Origin: Pichia kudriavzevii
Lineage: Eukaryota; Ascomycota; Pichiomycetes; Pichiales; Pichiaceae
Direction of reading: 5' to 3'
Assembly (NCBI RefSeq): GCF_003054445.1
Contig: NC_042508.1
Coordinates: 1,550,001-1,614,000, forward strand
DNA length: 64,000 nt
Part shown: piece by piece, positions 1-9,994 of the stretch
Layout: each line of letters opens with the position of its first letter
How positions within the stretch are numbered: the first letter of the stretch is position 1
The notes under the pieces: model-generated
Databases searched by the model: none
What the model was told of the DNA's origin: nothing
What the model saw: the letters and a program-made list of their open reading frames with translations, nothing else
Made by a program: the position numbers and the translations under genes

Positions 1-578
1 GTCATTCGCAGGAATCTAACGAAACTCCTGAAGGAGATCATCAGACCTATGTCAAGCCCGAGTTGGTCACACGAGCTTCAACAGGTACTGCCCAATCGTA
101 CAAATCAAGCAAATCACATTTGTCCTCCTCTGTCATTCCTCCTGCTCTAGCTGAGGAAAGTGGCTGGGACTTGAAACTGTTGGTTGCTGAAGATAACCTG
201 GTCAACCAAGAAGTCGTTAAAAGAATGCTAGAATTGGAAGGTATAACAAATATATCTATGGCCAGGGATGGTAAGGATGCCGTGGAATTTGTGCGTGAAA
301 CTATAAACTCTAAAACAGAACCCTATGATTTGATTCTAATGGATGTTCAGATGCCCAACATGGATGGTCTAACGGCGACAAAGATCATAAGAACAGAATT
401 GGGATATACCGGGCCGATAGTCGCATTGACTGCCTTTGCAGATATTTCCAATGAAAAGGGATGTATTGATGCAGGTATGTCGGGCTTTTTGTCCAAGCCT
501 ATCCGAAGAAACCTGTTGGTTGGTATCTTGAAACAATTATTTGATGATAAAGACAAAAATACGAGGAGGTCCATCTGA
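1..578 (+). CDS. SLN1: Sln1-type osmosensor histidine kinase, C-terminal receiver domain (5' partial)
   Basis: The reading frame is open from the window edge (codons start at base 3) and ends at a TGA at 576-578, so only the C-terminal part of the protein is present. The last 120 residues form a response-regulator receiver domain: the acidic pair in VAEDN, the phospho-acceptor Asp in LILMDVQMP, the conserved Thr in VALTAF and the Lys in LSKPI are all visible. The order and wording closely match the receiver at the end of yeast Sln1 (EDN-VNQEV-KRML-LEGI; ALTAFAD-SN; GFLSKPI). Sln1 is a plasma-membrane hybrid kinase that passes phosphate through Ypd1 to Ssk1 and Skn7 and controls the HOG osmostress pathway. 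Sensor, membrane segments and kinase domain would lie upstream of this window. Another hybrid kinase is possible but the match is specific. Confidence 0.88.
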   Translation, partial: HSQESNETPEGDHQTYVKPELVTRASTGTAQSYKSSKSHLSSSVIPPALAEESGWDLKLLVAEDNLVNQEVVKRMLELEGITNISMARDGKDAVEFVRETINSKTEPYDLILMDVQMPNMDGLTATKIIRTELGYTGPIVALTAFADISNEKGCIDAGMSGFLSKPIRRNLLVGILKQLFDDKDKNTRRSI

Positions 579-753
579 GCATAGAACCGACTCTCGTTAC
601 CCGATGCTCCAAATGTAAAGTAAAATTTTATTCTAATACATTTCATATAACACACCCATGTTGTGATATGTATACTTTTTATAAAGCTCTTAAACTGTAT
701 TATACTGCTCCTAATCATCAGTTTCACCTGATGTTTCATTTTTCAATATGGAG

Positions 754-2708
754 CTACATGTCAATTTCTAGATCGCTATCCTCGTCACTGCTCAAGGTTA
801 CCTCGTGAGCAGTAGTATTAATAACAATTCGGTTTGTTGTGTTTGCTACATCTACATCCGTTTTCTTCACCTTAACAAGATCAACATGTTTTTGTATCTC
901 ATGTCTTTCCTTCTTTAGCTTCTCCACTAGTTTTTTATCTTTCCTTAACGATTTCTCCGTCTTTGTAGCCTGTGATAAGGTTCTCATTCTTTCTAAGGAC
1001 TGTACCTTCAATCTCTTCTTCATTTCCAATGCTTCTAGTGATTTTTGGTGCTTGCGTTTGAGAGACACATCGATATCCATTTTTTTCTTCAGTAACTTCT
1101 GATCGATTTCGTGCTGTTCCTCTTGTTTCCTCAATGCGTTTTTATTGACAGCGTCATTCAGAAAAGCATTACTGGCAGAAAAAGAGGTAAAATGATGCCT
1201 GTTTTTTTCCTCTTTGGTTTTCATGTTTTCAATTGTGATAGGATTTGAGAAGTCAGTGACAACCATCTTATTGGCAAATTTTCCAGGAGCCAAAGGCACA
1301 TTTTTGGGTGCCTTTTCAATCGCTAATCCGCTTGCCTTTACTGAATGTGACTGGGCTAAATCATAAGCTTGGATCTGCCTTTCTGTAACAACCATGACTT
1401 GCTTATTACCCTTTTCATCAACAGGAGCAAAAGTTCTATAGTTTGATCCCATCTCGTTCCTATTAGATGCATTTCTATCAATCTTCTGCTCTTGGTGGGT
1501 CGGGCAGTACCTGGATTCCCTCAAATTAACCAATTGCTTACATGGTGTCTTCCCATTTCCGAGGCATGTACCAACATCTCTGGCCCTTGCATACTCAATT
1601 ATACTAGTGTGGCTAGCGACTTTAAGCATAAAATAACTATAAGAACCTTTCTTCTTATCGTATCTTTGGTAATTGGCGTCTAATATCTCCGGATTCATAA
1701 TTGCAATGAGAGATCCAGTATGAACTTTAAAATGTTTTTGCTGAGCCTCGTCGTATAATAATAACATGATATCTGTATGAAAATTTGAGATTTGCATTTT
1801 GATATACTTGGACCTACCATTATTCGTATACCCTATATTCTTACGAGTCACCACTCCCACTACTATAAAATTCATATCCCGAAGCTGTTGGATATATTGA
1901 GGTAATTTGGCAAAAAGTTCAGGTAATCGAAGAGTAGGAGTGTCACTAATTTGATCTTTAAGTACACTTTCAGGTATGTATCGTTTAGATATATACATCT
2001 TTGAGTATATATCGTAAGCTGGATCTTTCCTCTTGTCGTACTCGGTTGGATTTGTGAAATCAGATTTATTAGATTTGACATCTTCGTTGTAATTTTCTGG
2101 AATGTTCATATAATCAAACCCAGCTCTGAATGGCATTGACTGCGCCCGCTCAAACCTCTCACGCTCCCTTTCTTCAGATTGTTGTAGCAGCTCCCTGCTC
2201 TTCTGCAATGACTTGTTTAACTCGGATATAGCGACAGCTGTATCGCTTGAAGCCCTCATTCGTTTGTTCCTTTTCTTTTGGTCTTGGAGTGATTTCTCAA
2301 TCTTCTTTCTGTGTATTTCTTCATTCTTAGAAGATTCAGAAAGATAGTTCACTTTAGAACCTTTGTACAATCCTGTGGGGGCTCGTTTTAATACAGTTTG
2401 ATTTGATGGTAGATTGTTTCTTTCTTTGTCATACACTAAAGCATTGTAAGATTTAGACTCATAACGTGGGTCAACATTCGCATCGTCAAACTCATGGTCT
2501 GAAGTAACAATATTCTTATCACTATCCTTATCAAGTATAATTTGTTTCAAAATTCCTTGCCTTTGATCAATCTCTCCCAGACGTTTAAGCAACTCATTTT
2601 TCAATTTCTCTAAATCTGGAAAAAATAATTGTAATAATGTTAGTTTCACATAGAGGTTCAAGATTCAGAAGATATATCCATACTATCAAATTCTTCCTGT
2701 GGAGACAT
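754..2708 (-). CDS. MCM10: Mcm10 replication initiation factor (two exons)
   Basis: Mcm10 binds the CMG helicase and DNA polymerase alpha and is needed to activate replication origins. The central part carries the OB-fold region (IVVGVVTRKNIGYT, KYIKMQISNFHTDIMLLLYDEA) followed by the hallmark zinc finger GTCLGNGKTPCKQLVNL...RYCPTH, a CCCH set. The C-terminal third is basic and coiled-coil-like. The main exon (754-2615) lacks a convincing N-terminus: its first ATG (2661) opens with a hydrophobic stretch that reads as intron. Splicing 2616-2683 joins exon 1 (2684-2708, beginning MSPQEEFD) in frame to LEKLKNELLKRLGE, giving about 628 aa. The gene converges on SLN1 and is divergent from MLP1, sharing a 226 bp promoter. 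Identity is firm; the intron is inferred from splice signals. Confidence 0.9.
2616..2683 (-). other. Intron of MCM10 (68 nt)
   Basis: On the minus strand the intron starts GTATGG, has an AACTAAC-type branch site about 20 nt before the acceptor, then a T-run and TTTTTTCCAG. Removing 68 nt joins a 25-nt first exon (phase 1) to the main exon with the frame kept. It also removes the stop that otherwise closes the short first exon. Confidence 0.75.
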
Positions 2709-2934
2709 ATTAGACCATTACCAAAGTTTATGCTATTCGATATCTACCCCCCTTAAAGGCTAGGGCATCCAATTGCTGGCACGTCCAATATTCATGGCTA
2801 TAACTAACTGTCAAATTTATGATGAGGCGCAGAATTTACAAGCATTGCAGGGAAACACATTAATGCGCCGCTTTTGATACTCCCGTACACCGTGAATTTA
2901 TTATAACCCAGACTGGGGTTTCGATTTACATGCC
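2709..2934. promoter_or_regulatory. Divergent promoter MCM10 / MLP1
   Basis: A 226 bp gap between two divergent starts. I see no clear cell-cycle box (no ACGCGT) and no strong TATA; the sequence is moderately AT-rich with a short GC patch near 2865-2872. Confidence 0.5.
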
Positions 2935-5900
2935 ATGTTAACAAGAGCAAGGTCGACAACTTTGCCCCTTGTTGCCAAAACAAACCCCATCTTGAAAGAG
3001 CAATCAAGTATGGATACGGATAACTTACCTAGTACTGAAGAGACTCAATCTTCAGTAGATGATCAAGTATCAAAGAATCCTGAAGAAACGGGAACTGAAG
3101 AAAGCATCAAGGAATCTCAAGATGACAAGCGTGCTGATGCAGACAATTCCGTTGACAACCAGATTAAGATCCAATCTGATAATAATATGCAAGGAGAAAC
3201 TAATAATATTTTACCCGCTGAAACACCTAATTCTGAAAATGCTGAATCGTCCATTGTAGATTTACAGCCTCATTCTGAAACTAGAACAAGCATCGACTCA
3301 AGCGGATCGGTTAATAAGACAGAATACTCTGTTTCTAAATCAGTATTAAACGACAGAAATCAAACTCCTGGGGTGGCTGAAAGCTTGCAAGATAATACTG
3401 AAACGAATCCAGTTTCTCCTGCAATAGACAATACAGAAATACCTAAGGATGAAGTACATGAGAAGTCAGTAGCTGATGTAATGGACATTGATATACATGA
3501 GTATACGCCTGACAAGCAAGATGAGGTTGTGCCATTAAGCACAGAGGTTGTTGACAATGCACCTGCTCTCAACGCTCGATCAAGAGTTACCATTTCTGAG
3601 GAGCAAGAGAAGTCATCTAGCTTGCCAGATGTCATTGCAGTATCATCCAATGGTGAAAAGCCAACAAATTTTCTCTTGAATGAAGACGACCTATGTTCTG
3701 TTGCTGCTTTTTTTTCGTTACCAATCGATGTTTTATCATCAAATCGAGAGCTTTTCACATCATTAATGATTAAAATGCATGAATTTGAAAATATAAAATC
3801 CGAAAGTCAATATTATGAAGTTAATTATCAACAGTTACAACACTCTTACAAAAAAAAGCTGGAATCCGCAAAAAAGGAGTTAATGTCCGCTAAGGAAGAG
3901 ATGCTAAAACTTGTTACAAAAAATGCAAACATGGTTGATGAAAAATCCAGGCTTGAAGACAGGATAAAGAACATTTCAAATTCGAATGCTCATAATTTGA
4001 AATACATTGACGAATTAAAGGCCAAGCTTTCTGAACTTGAGAATTCTAGCCACAACACATTTGTACTTCTTGAGAGCAAACAAGCCCAACTAAACAACAT
4101 GTCATCGGAAATAAAAGTTCTTATTGAAGAAAATAAAAATAACAAACAAAAAGTTGTTGAAGTAGAAAATTCAAAGGAAGAGTTGAGTAATCAAATTATA
4201 CAGTATAAATATGACTTAAACAAGATAAAGAGGGAATCACAGTTAGCAAACGAATCAAGATCGTGGTTTGAAACCGAATTAAATAAAAAGATAAGTGAGC
4301 TGGATGCAATCAGAACACAATCAAACGTGCAGATATCTTCTTTGAAGTCTAAATTAATGGTTACAGAGCAAAACCTAGAAGTATCGCAGGCTTCATATAA
4401 GAACTCGTTCAAGGAGGTTAAAAGATTAACTTCAAGATGTGAAGATTACGCCACTGAAATAAAGCAATTGAAAGACAAGCTAAGTTCTCAAGAATCTCAG
4501 TTTATGGAAAATATCGTCAAGAAAGATGAACATATTCAAGTCTTAGAGAAGGCTGTCAAGGACAAATCCAATAGAATTGAATCTATGGATAAATTGTATA
4601 AGGAAACAAAAGAAAAGGTGGAGCAAGATGAAAACGGATATCGCCAGAAAGTCGATGACCTTGAAAAACGTCTTCTTGAAAAGGATCTAAGAATTAAAGA
4701 GTTACAAGAATCAGTAGCAAATATAACCGATGATAACCTCATCGGTAGCGAAAGTGTACATGTCTCGACATTGACTCAAAAATCCTTGGAAAGCATGGGT
4801 TCACAACTTTCTTTGACAGACCTACTCTCGGAAATGAATGACCTAAAAAAAGAAGTTGTTAAGGAAAAACGTCTCAAAACTAAAGCAGAGCAGGAGTTGT
4901 CCAATGTTTTGAAGGAGCTTGAAAGGAAGTGGCCGATTATGCAGTCATATAAGGATAGTTTTGATAGTTTCTCTTTGAAAGAACAAAAGCTGAATGCAGT
5001 CATAGCAAACCTTACCAATGAAAAATCTAATCTATCCAAGAGTCTTGATATATTGAGAAAAAAGATTGCGGAATCGCATTTACAAATCAACAATCTTACT
5101 AAGTACAAAATTGACCTACAAAGACAACTGGTAATTCTGTTGAGTGAAATGCAATTCAAAGAATCTGGAGATAGGCCGCTAACTTTAGAAGAGAAACAAT
5201 ATATTAACAAAATCGTAGGCAATTATGGCGAAATTAGTAATATGGACTCATCCGACACTGATAGACTGATTACCGCCAGATTGTCAACTTTCAGAAATGC
5301 AGCTGATTTAATCAAACAAAATGAAAAGCTTCTCACAGTCTCACGAAAATTAGGAGAGGAACTGGAATCTAAAGATAAAGAAGGTACCAACATGCTTGAA
5401 GAAGCCGAATCTGGTACTATCAAGAAAGCCAAGGATGCAATTTCAAAATTACAAGATAAGGTGAAGTCTTTAGAAGCACAGCTAGAAGCTGCAAATAATG
5501 CCAAAAATATTCTGCAAAACTTGTTTGATACGGGTGTTGCAAAAATCGGCGACCAAAAAGACGTCGAAACCCAGTCCGAAAGAAACGAAAAGCTCATCGA
5601 GGAACTTCAAACCAAAAAGAAGGAGCTTGCCACAATCAGGGAAAAGTATGACAATAAAATTTTTGAGTTAAATACCAAGGTGCAGAGTGTTACGTCAGAA
5701 AAATCCAAAGTTGAGCTTCAGTTGGCTAAATCTGTTTCCTCCAATGAGCTTCACTCCGAAAAAATCAAAAGTCTGAATTCTTCCATTGAATTTTCTAAGC
5801 AAGAGAATAATCAACTGAAGTCGATGCTTGAGAAAGCTCAAGCAAGCTTGTCTAAGCTTGAATCCTCATTGCAATCAACCTCTGACGAACTTGTGAAAGC

Positions 5901-8715
5901 AAAATCTTCAATCGTTGAATCTCAAATTAGAGTTAAAACATTATCTGCTGAAAGAGACGCTTGGAAATCTGTTGAGGACCAATTGAGACAAGATATCAAC
6001 AAATTATACAACGAAAAGTCTGAATCAAATAAAATCATTGTACAATTACAGACCCTAGATGGTGAGAGACAGGCGCATTTCAAGGAAACGCTTCAAAGGT
6101 ACAATAATAGCTGTTCTGCTTTACAATCTGAGGTTGATTCTCTAAGGGAAAAGCTGGAAAAAAGTAGCGCTGAAGTAAGTAATATCTTGCATGCTAAAAA
6201 CGTTGATGCAAAGGTCTATCAAAAGAGAATCGATTTATTGAATGAAGAAATGGGCGCCTTGAGGGCAAACATTGTTTCCAAAGATAAGGTGATAGAGGGG
6301 TTAAGGGAAGAAGTTGAGTGCTTAAGAAAGAGACATGCTGCTATTGATGAAAGAAAGCAAAATGTTCTGACAGCTATGGCTGGTTCGAGCGATGCAACGG
6401 ATGACGTTATTGTTTTGAGAGAAGAATTGAAGAACGCTCTAGATGATCTGGAAGAAATGACTAAAGAGTCTCGTCAGTATAAAGAATTATCAACTGCAAC
6501 AGAACAACAGTTGACCTCTTTGAATGACACATACCTACAATTCAAGAAAGTTTCTCAGGAGAGAATTGATTCTTTAAGTTCTGAAATTGAAAGCCTTTCC
6601 ATTAAGTTGAAAGAATACCAAAATGAAAGAGACGGTCTGAAGATGGAGCTTGAAGAGTTGAAGCGTTCCTCTGAGATTACAGCACAAGAAAGCGCCTCCA
6701 AGATAAAAGAGCTAAATAACTCGATTGCAACTTTTGCTTCGATCAAGGAGGACTATGAGGAAAAATTGAGACTTGTGAAATCTGAAGTTGAAACAAAGGA
6801 CCAGAGCATTGTTGGTTTGAATGACTTGTTGAAAGATAAGGAAACCCAATTAACTACCTATGAGAATATTAACAATATTCTTAAAAATGAGAATGATGAA
6901 CTTAAAGTTAGAATCCAAAGTTTTGAAGCCAACATTGTTGAATCTAAAACTCTACATGAAAACGAGTTGAAAAGATTGCAAGAGTCTATTGCAAACTTTG
7001 AACAGGAATTAAGGAACGACAAAATCACAATTTCAAGCCTTGAAACACAAAATAGAACCCTACTAAATCAATTGGAGGAATCGCCTATCTCGTTCGGTGA
7101 GTCTGACGATATGAAAAACTTAATCACGTATTTAAACAGAGAGAAAGATTCTTTAAGCCAACAGTTGAAATATGTGAAAGACGAAGAGTCCATTCTAAGA
7201 CAAAACTTGAATATGAAAGAGAAAGAGGTTAATGACCTAAAGTCAGAGCTAATTGTTGTGAAAGAAAAATCTTCCACTATTGATAAATATACCAATGCTC
7301 TGTCTAAAATGGAAAAAGAGGTTGATGAACTGAAGGTTTACAAGGATAATAATAAAGAACTAAGAGACCAAGTTAAATTATATGAATCACGAATTGATGA
7401 ACTTGAGGCACAAGTATCTAAGGCCAATGACCAAGTTATCCCATTACAAACTCAAATAGATCAATTAGTTTCTCAAATTAAAGAAAAGGATCAACAATTA
7501 GATGAACTAAAGACCCAAGCAGATACTTTTACCTCACAAGATGCACAATTGGAAGCTAAACAAAAAGAGATTAATGAGTTAAAAGCAAAGTTTAGTGAGC
7601 GGACTCAACTTGTTGAAAGACTAAGGAATGAATTTAATGAGAAATTGAAAAAGATGCGTGGTGAGAGACAATTAGCACAAGATGAAGCTAAGGAGCTTAC
7701 CACTAAGTTGGAGACTTTGAACCAACAATTGGCTAATTCCTCCTCGGAGGCTGAAAATAAGTTTGGAGAAGAAGTAGAAAGACTGAAGTCTCAAGTTAGG
7801 GTGTTGAAGGAGGAGATCCATCAGAAGAACATTGAAAAAGAGACTGTCTCTAAATCAGGAGCTGAGAAACTAGCCAAGTTGAATGAGCAGTTAGTTGCAT
7901 TGAAGAAGGAGCTTGAAGATACCAAATCATCTGTTGAAAAACCGAAAGACTTAGCAAACCTTGAAGCTAAATATATGAAAGAAAAGGAGGATGCCTTGAA
8001 AAAACTAGAAGCTGAGTATAAGTCTAAGCAGCCAGGGATTTCACCACAAGAAATTGAAGGATTCAAGAAGAAGCTTAAAGCTGAGAATGATGCTAAACTT
8101 GCGCAAGAAATCGAGGCTCACAAGAACCGTATTAGAGCACCTACACAAGCAAAGATCAACGAAATTGTGGAGAGACGGGTTAAGGCAAAGACTGAAGAAC
8201 TCGAGAAGCTTTACAATGGGAAACTTAAAGAGCTTGAGTCTAAATCTTCTACTGAGTCTGTTGATTTCAGTAAGGAGAAGGAAGAACTTCTAAAGCAGTT
8301 TGAAACAGAGAAGGAAGAGTTGAAGAAAACCATCAGGGCTGCAGTTGAGAAGGAGAAGGGCTTCAAAGAGAAATTTTTGCAAGGAAAGATCACTCGTCTG
8401 GAGGAGCAAATCAAGAAGCTCGAAAAGGGGGCTTCTACTTCGACTATGAGCTCAAATACCGTTTCTAATTTTACACCAAATGCCAACACAAATATGCAGA
8501 CTCTACCATCTAACATGAATATGATGCCCATGCCCATGAATATGAATATGATGCCCAATTTCAATGGACAAATGGGTGCATTCAATCCATTTAAAGGTGT
8601 TGTTAATGCGGCAACTTTTGTGCCTGGCAATAACAAGACACTTCCAACCAAGCCGGGATCCAAGAGAAACTTGGAGACACCGGAAGAGTCCGACAAGAGA
8701 ACAAAAACAGAATGA
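2935..8715 (+). CDS. MLP1: Mlp1/TPR nuclear-basket coiled-coil protein
   Basis: A 1926-residue protein, close to yeast Mlp1 (about 1875 aa). Residues 1 to about 250 are acidic and Ser/Thr-rich. A short globular-looking segment (LNEDDLCSVAAFFSLP...) follows, then about 1500 residues of nearly unbroken heptad-like coiled coil rich in E, K, L, S and Q. The tail is Asn/Met-rich (NMMPMPMNMNMM) and ends in a basic stretch. This layout is that of Mlp1/Mlp2/TPR, filaments anchored on the nuclear face of the pore complex that act in mRNP quality control, Mad1 docking and gene positioning. The tail resembles FG-poor nucleoporin ends and may hold an import signal. The ATG at 2935 is the first in frame; the next is Met26. 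A long coiled coil alone could also be a myosin- or Uso1-type protein, but there is no head domain. Confidence 0.82.
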   Translation: MLTRARSTTLPLVAKTNPILKEQSSMDTDNLPSTEETQSSVDDQVSKNPEETGTEESIKESQDDKRADADNSVDNQIKIQSDNNMQGETNNILPAETPNSENAESSIVDLQPHSETRTSIDSSGSVNKTEYSVSKSVLNDRNQTPGVAESLQDNTETNPVSPAIDNTEIPKDEVHEKSVADVMDIDIHEYTPDKQDEVVPLSTEVVDNAPALNARSRVTISEEQEKSSSLPDVIAVSSNGEKPTNFLLNEDDLCSVAAFFSLPIDVLSSNRELFTSLMIKMHEFENIKSESQYYEVNYQQLQHSYKKKLESAKKELMSAKEEMLKLVTKNANMVDEKSRLEDRIKNISNSNAHNLKYIDELKAKLSELENSSHNTFVLLESKQAQLNNMSSEIKVLIEENKNNKQKVVEVENSKEELSNQIIQYKYDLNKIKRESQLANESRSWFETELNKKISELDAIRTQSNVQISSLKSKLMVTEQNLEVSQASYKNSFKEVKRLTSRCEDYATEIKQLKDKLSSQESQFMENIVKKDEHIQVLEKAVKDKSNRIESMDKLYKETKEKVEQDENGYRQKVDDLEKRLLEKDLRIKELQESVANITDDNLIGSESVHVSTLTQKSLESMGSQLSLTDLLSEMNDLKKEVVKEKRLKTKAEQELSNVLKELERKWPIMQSYKDSFDSFSLKEQKLNAVIANLTNEKSNLSKSLDILRKKIAESHLQINNLTKYKIDLQRQLVILLSEMQFKESGDRPLTLEEKQYINKIVGNYGEISNMDSSDTDRLITARLSTFRNAADLIKQNEKLLTVSRKLGEELESKDKEGTNMLEEAESGTIKKAKDAISKLQDKVKSLEAQLEAANNAKNILQNLFDTGVAKIGDQKDVETQSERNEKLIEELQTKKKELATIREKYDNKIFELNTKVQSVTSEKSKVELQLAKSVSSNELHSEKIKSLNSSIEFSKQENNQLKSMLEKAQASLSKLESSLQSTSDELVKAKSSIVESQIRVKTLSAERDAWKSVEDQLRQDINKLYNEKSESNKIIVQLQTLDGERQAHFKETLQRYNNSCSALQSEVDSLREKLEKSSAEVSNILHAKNVDAKVYQKRIDLLNEEMGALRANIVSKDKVIEGLREEVECLRKRHAAIDERKQNVLTAMAGSSDATDDVIVLREELKNALDDLEEMTKESRQYKELSTATEQQLTSLNDTYLQFKKVSQERIDSLSSEIESLSIKLKEYQNERDGLKMELEELKRSSEITAQESASKIKELNNSIATFASIKEDYEEKLRLVKSEVETKDQSIVGLNDLLKDKETQLTTYENINNILKNENDELKVRIQSFEANIVESKTLHENELKRLQESIANFEQELRNDKITISSLETQNRTLLNQLEESPISFGESDDMKNLITYLNREKDSLSQQLKYVKDEESILRQNLNMKEKEVNDLKSELIVVKEKSSTIDKYTNALSKMEKEVDELKVYKDNNKELRDQVKLYESRIDELEAQVSKANDQVIPLQTQIDQLVSQIKEKDQQLDELKTQADTFTSQDAQLEAKQKEINELKAKFSERTQLVERLRNEFNEKLKKMRGERQLAQDEAKELTTKLETLNQQLANSSSEAENKFGEEVERLKSQVRVLKEEIHQKNIEKETVSKSGAEKLAKLNEQLVALKKELEDTKSSVEKPKDLANLEAKYMKEKEDALKKLEAEYKSKQPGISPQEIEGFKKKLKAENDAKLAQEIEAHKNRIRAPTQAKINEIVERRVKAKTEELEKLYNGKLKELESKSSTESVDFSKEKEELLKQFETEKEELKKTIRAAVEKEKGFKEKFLQGKITRLEEQIKKLEKGASTSTMSSNTVSNFTPNANTNMQTLPSNMNMMPMPMNMNMMPNFNGQMGAFNPFKGVVNAATFVPGNNKTLPTKPGSKRNLETPEESDKRTKTE

Positions 8716-8797
8716 GGAAATCCCTTTGTATATTCGAATTAGTTTCTAATTTATGTGTAATTATAATATGTTTTTAAATTATATCTCTTTATGGCAG

Positions 8798-9994
8798 CTA
8801 CAAGGAAAGAAAATGTAAAAAGGATTGGTCCACATAAGAAAAGACCAGTTTTTTGTCAGGACCTGTAACCTTCCACGAGCTACCATCAAGGCATATGATG
8901 CACTTATCCGGGTCAGTTGCCTCATTTAGGGTTATGGTCAATTCCTGATCAACGGGTTTGTAGCAAACCAAGTTACTGCTTATATGGCGGCCGTTATCAT
9001 AGGCGGCATTCATGAGTTCCATCACCTCCACTGAGGGTGAATACGGAATAGCTACCATGTGCAATTGGTCCCTTTCCACAAGGGAAGCTGGCGAGATTGT
9101 GAACTTCTCCTCAAAATTTGATAGTGCTGCCAGTACAAAGTACGATAAATCCTGTGTACATTCAATTGGCGATTCCCTCCAACCGTTTTGGAAAGAGTAA
9201 TATAATTTGTTGTTTAAAATGGATCCCTTAAATACTGGATTTTCCTCCAATATCTTAGTGGCTGCTATTCTGAATCTCTCTGCCCCGTAGCGGCTCCGGA
9301 GTTCGCTCTTGTCTGACTCGTAGACTATAAGGGAATGCAGCCCCCAAGAGGCAACTACCGTAAATAAGATTGGAGTTTGGGAGAGATCTGCGAGATTGGA
9401 GAGGGCAGGGTTTGTTGGAAGCAAAGTGGCTGATGTTTGGAGGCTATAAAGTGGGAGATGGTGACGGTTGAACTTAAACAATGCCTGAATGCAAGAGATA
9501 TCGTCATGTAGGCCTATTGAGTTTGCCATGGCATTTCCCGTGCCATGTGGGAACGGCAAGAATGTTGTGGATGGAATATCTTCTGGATTTGCAAACTCTC
9601 TGTAGAAGAAGTTGACAAACTCAAAGAGGCAAGTATCGCCTGAAAAGAACAAGAATAGGTACTCTTGTCCTGTTGTGTAGTTGCGTTGGGCGAATTCCGT
9701 GATAGACTTTGACGTGGTGGTTTCAAGTAGAGTATACTTGATCCCATAGTAGTCGAATAGCTGTCCCACCACCAGATGGGTCGATTTCTTCTTAGAGTGA
9801 GTTGATGCTATCAGAATAATCTCCACTTTGCAGAGACGAGCCAAAGTTTCATCCTCAATTAAGAAGGTGTCCATTTTTTGTAAAGATGTTTCACCTAACG
9901 AATGCATTTCTAGCCCATTTGCATCTTCAGTGACAATAACTGAATCTTCCTCCTTGTCATTGTTTCTCCAAAGCAGCAGCTCTGTGAAGCACAT
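8798..9994 (-). CDS. Diacylglycerol/sphingoid-base kinase-like protein
   Basis: This 398-aa protein has the fold signature of the DAGK catalytic family (PF00781). An N-terminal alpha/beta part contains FFSGDTCLFEFVN in the place of the usual GGDGT nucleotide loop, followed by LPFPHGTGNAMANSIG, the conserved P-x-GTGN motif. The C-terminal half (SWGLHSLIVYESD..., FRIAATKILEENPVF) fits the beta-sandwich lid of sphingosine/DAG kinases such as Lcb4. Substrate cannot be told from sequence. The altered first loop (SGDTC) may mean weak or lost catalysis, or a specialised substrate. It lacks the long N-terminal region of Lcb4/Lcb5. The gene converges on MLP1 and is divergent from HEM1. I do not assign a symbol. 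Confidence 0.7.
   Translation of the reverse strand: MCFTELLLWRNNDKEEDSVIVTEDANGLEMHSLGETSLQKMDTFLIEDETLARLCKVEIILIASTHSKKKSTHLVVGQLFDYYGIKYTLLETTTSKSITEFAQRNYTTGQEYLFLFFSGDTCLFEFVNFFYREFANPEDIPSTTFLPFPHGTGNAMANSIGLHDDISCIQALFKFNRHHLPLYSLQTSATLLPTNPALSNLADLSQTPILFTVVASWGLHSLIVYESDKSELRSRYGAERFRIAATKILEENPVFKGSILNNKLYYSFQNGWRESPIECTQDLSYFVLAALSNFEEKFTISPASLVERDQLHMVAIPYSPSVEVMELMNAAYDNGRHISSNLVCYKPVDQELTITLNEATDPDKCIICLDGSSWKVTGPDKKLVFSYVDQSFLHFLSL

Noticed and set aside
2804-3007. 67-codon minus-strand frame over the MLP1 start
   Set aside because: Overlaps the MLP1 promoter and first codons antisense; no support.
8211-8696. 161-codon frame antisense to MLP1
   Set aside because: A shadow of the coiled-coil gene on the other strand; composition mirrors MLP1 codons and no family is recognisable.
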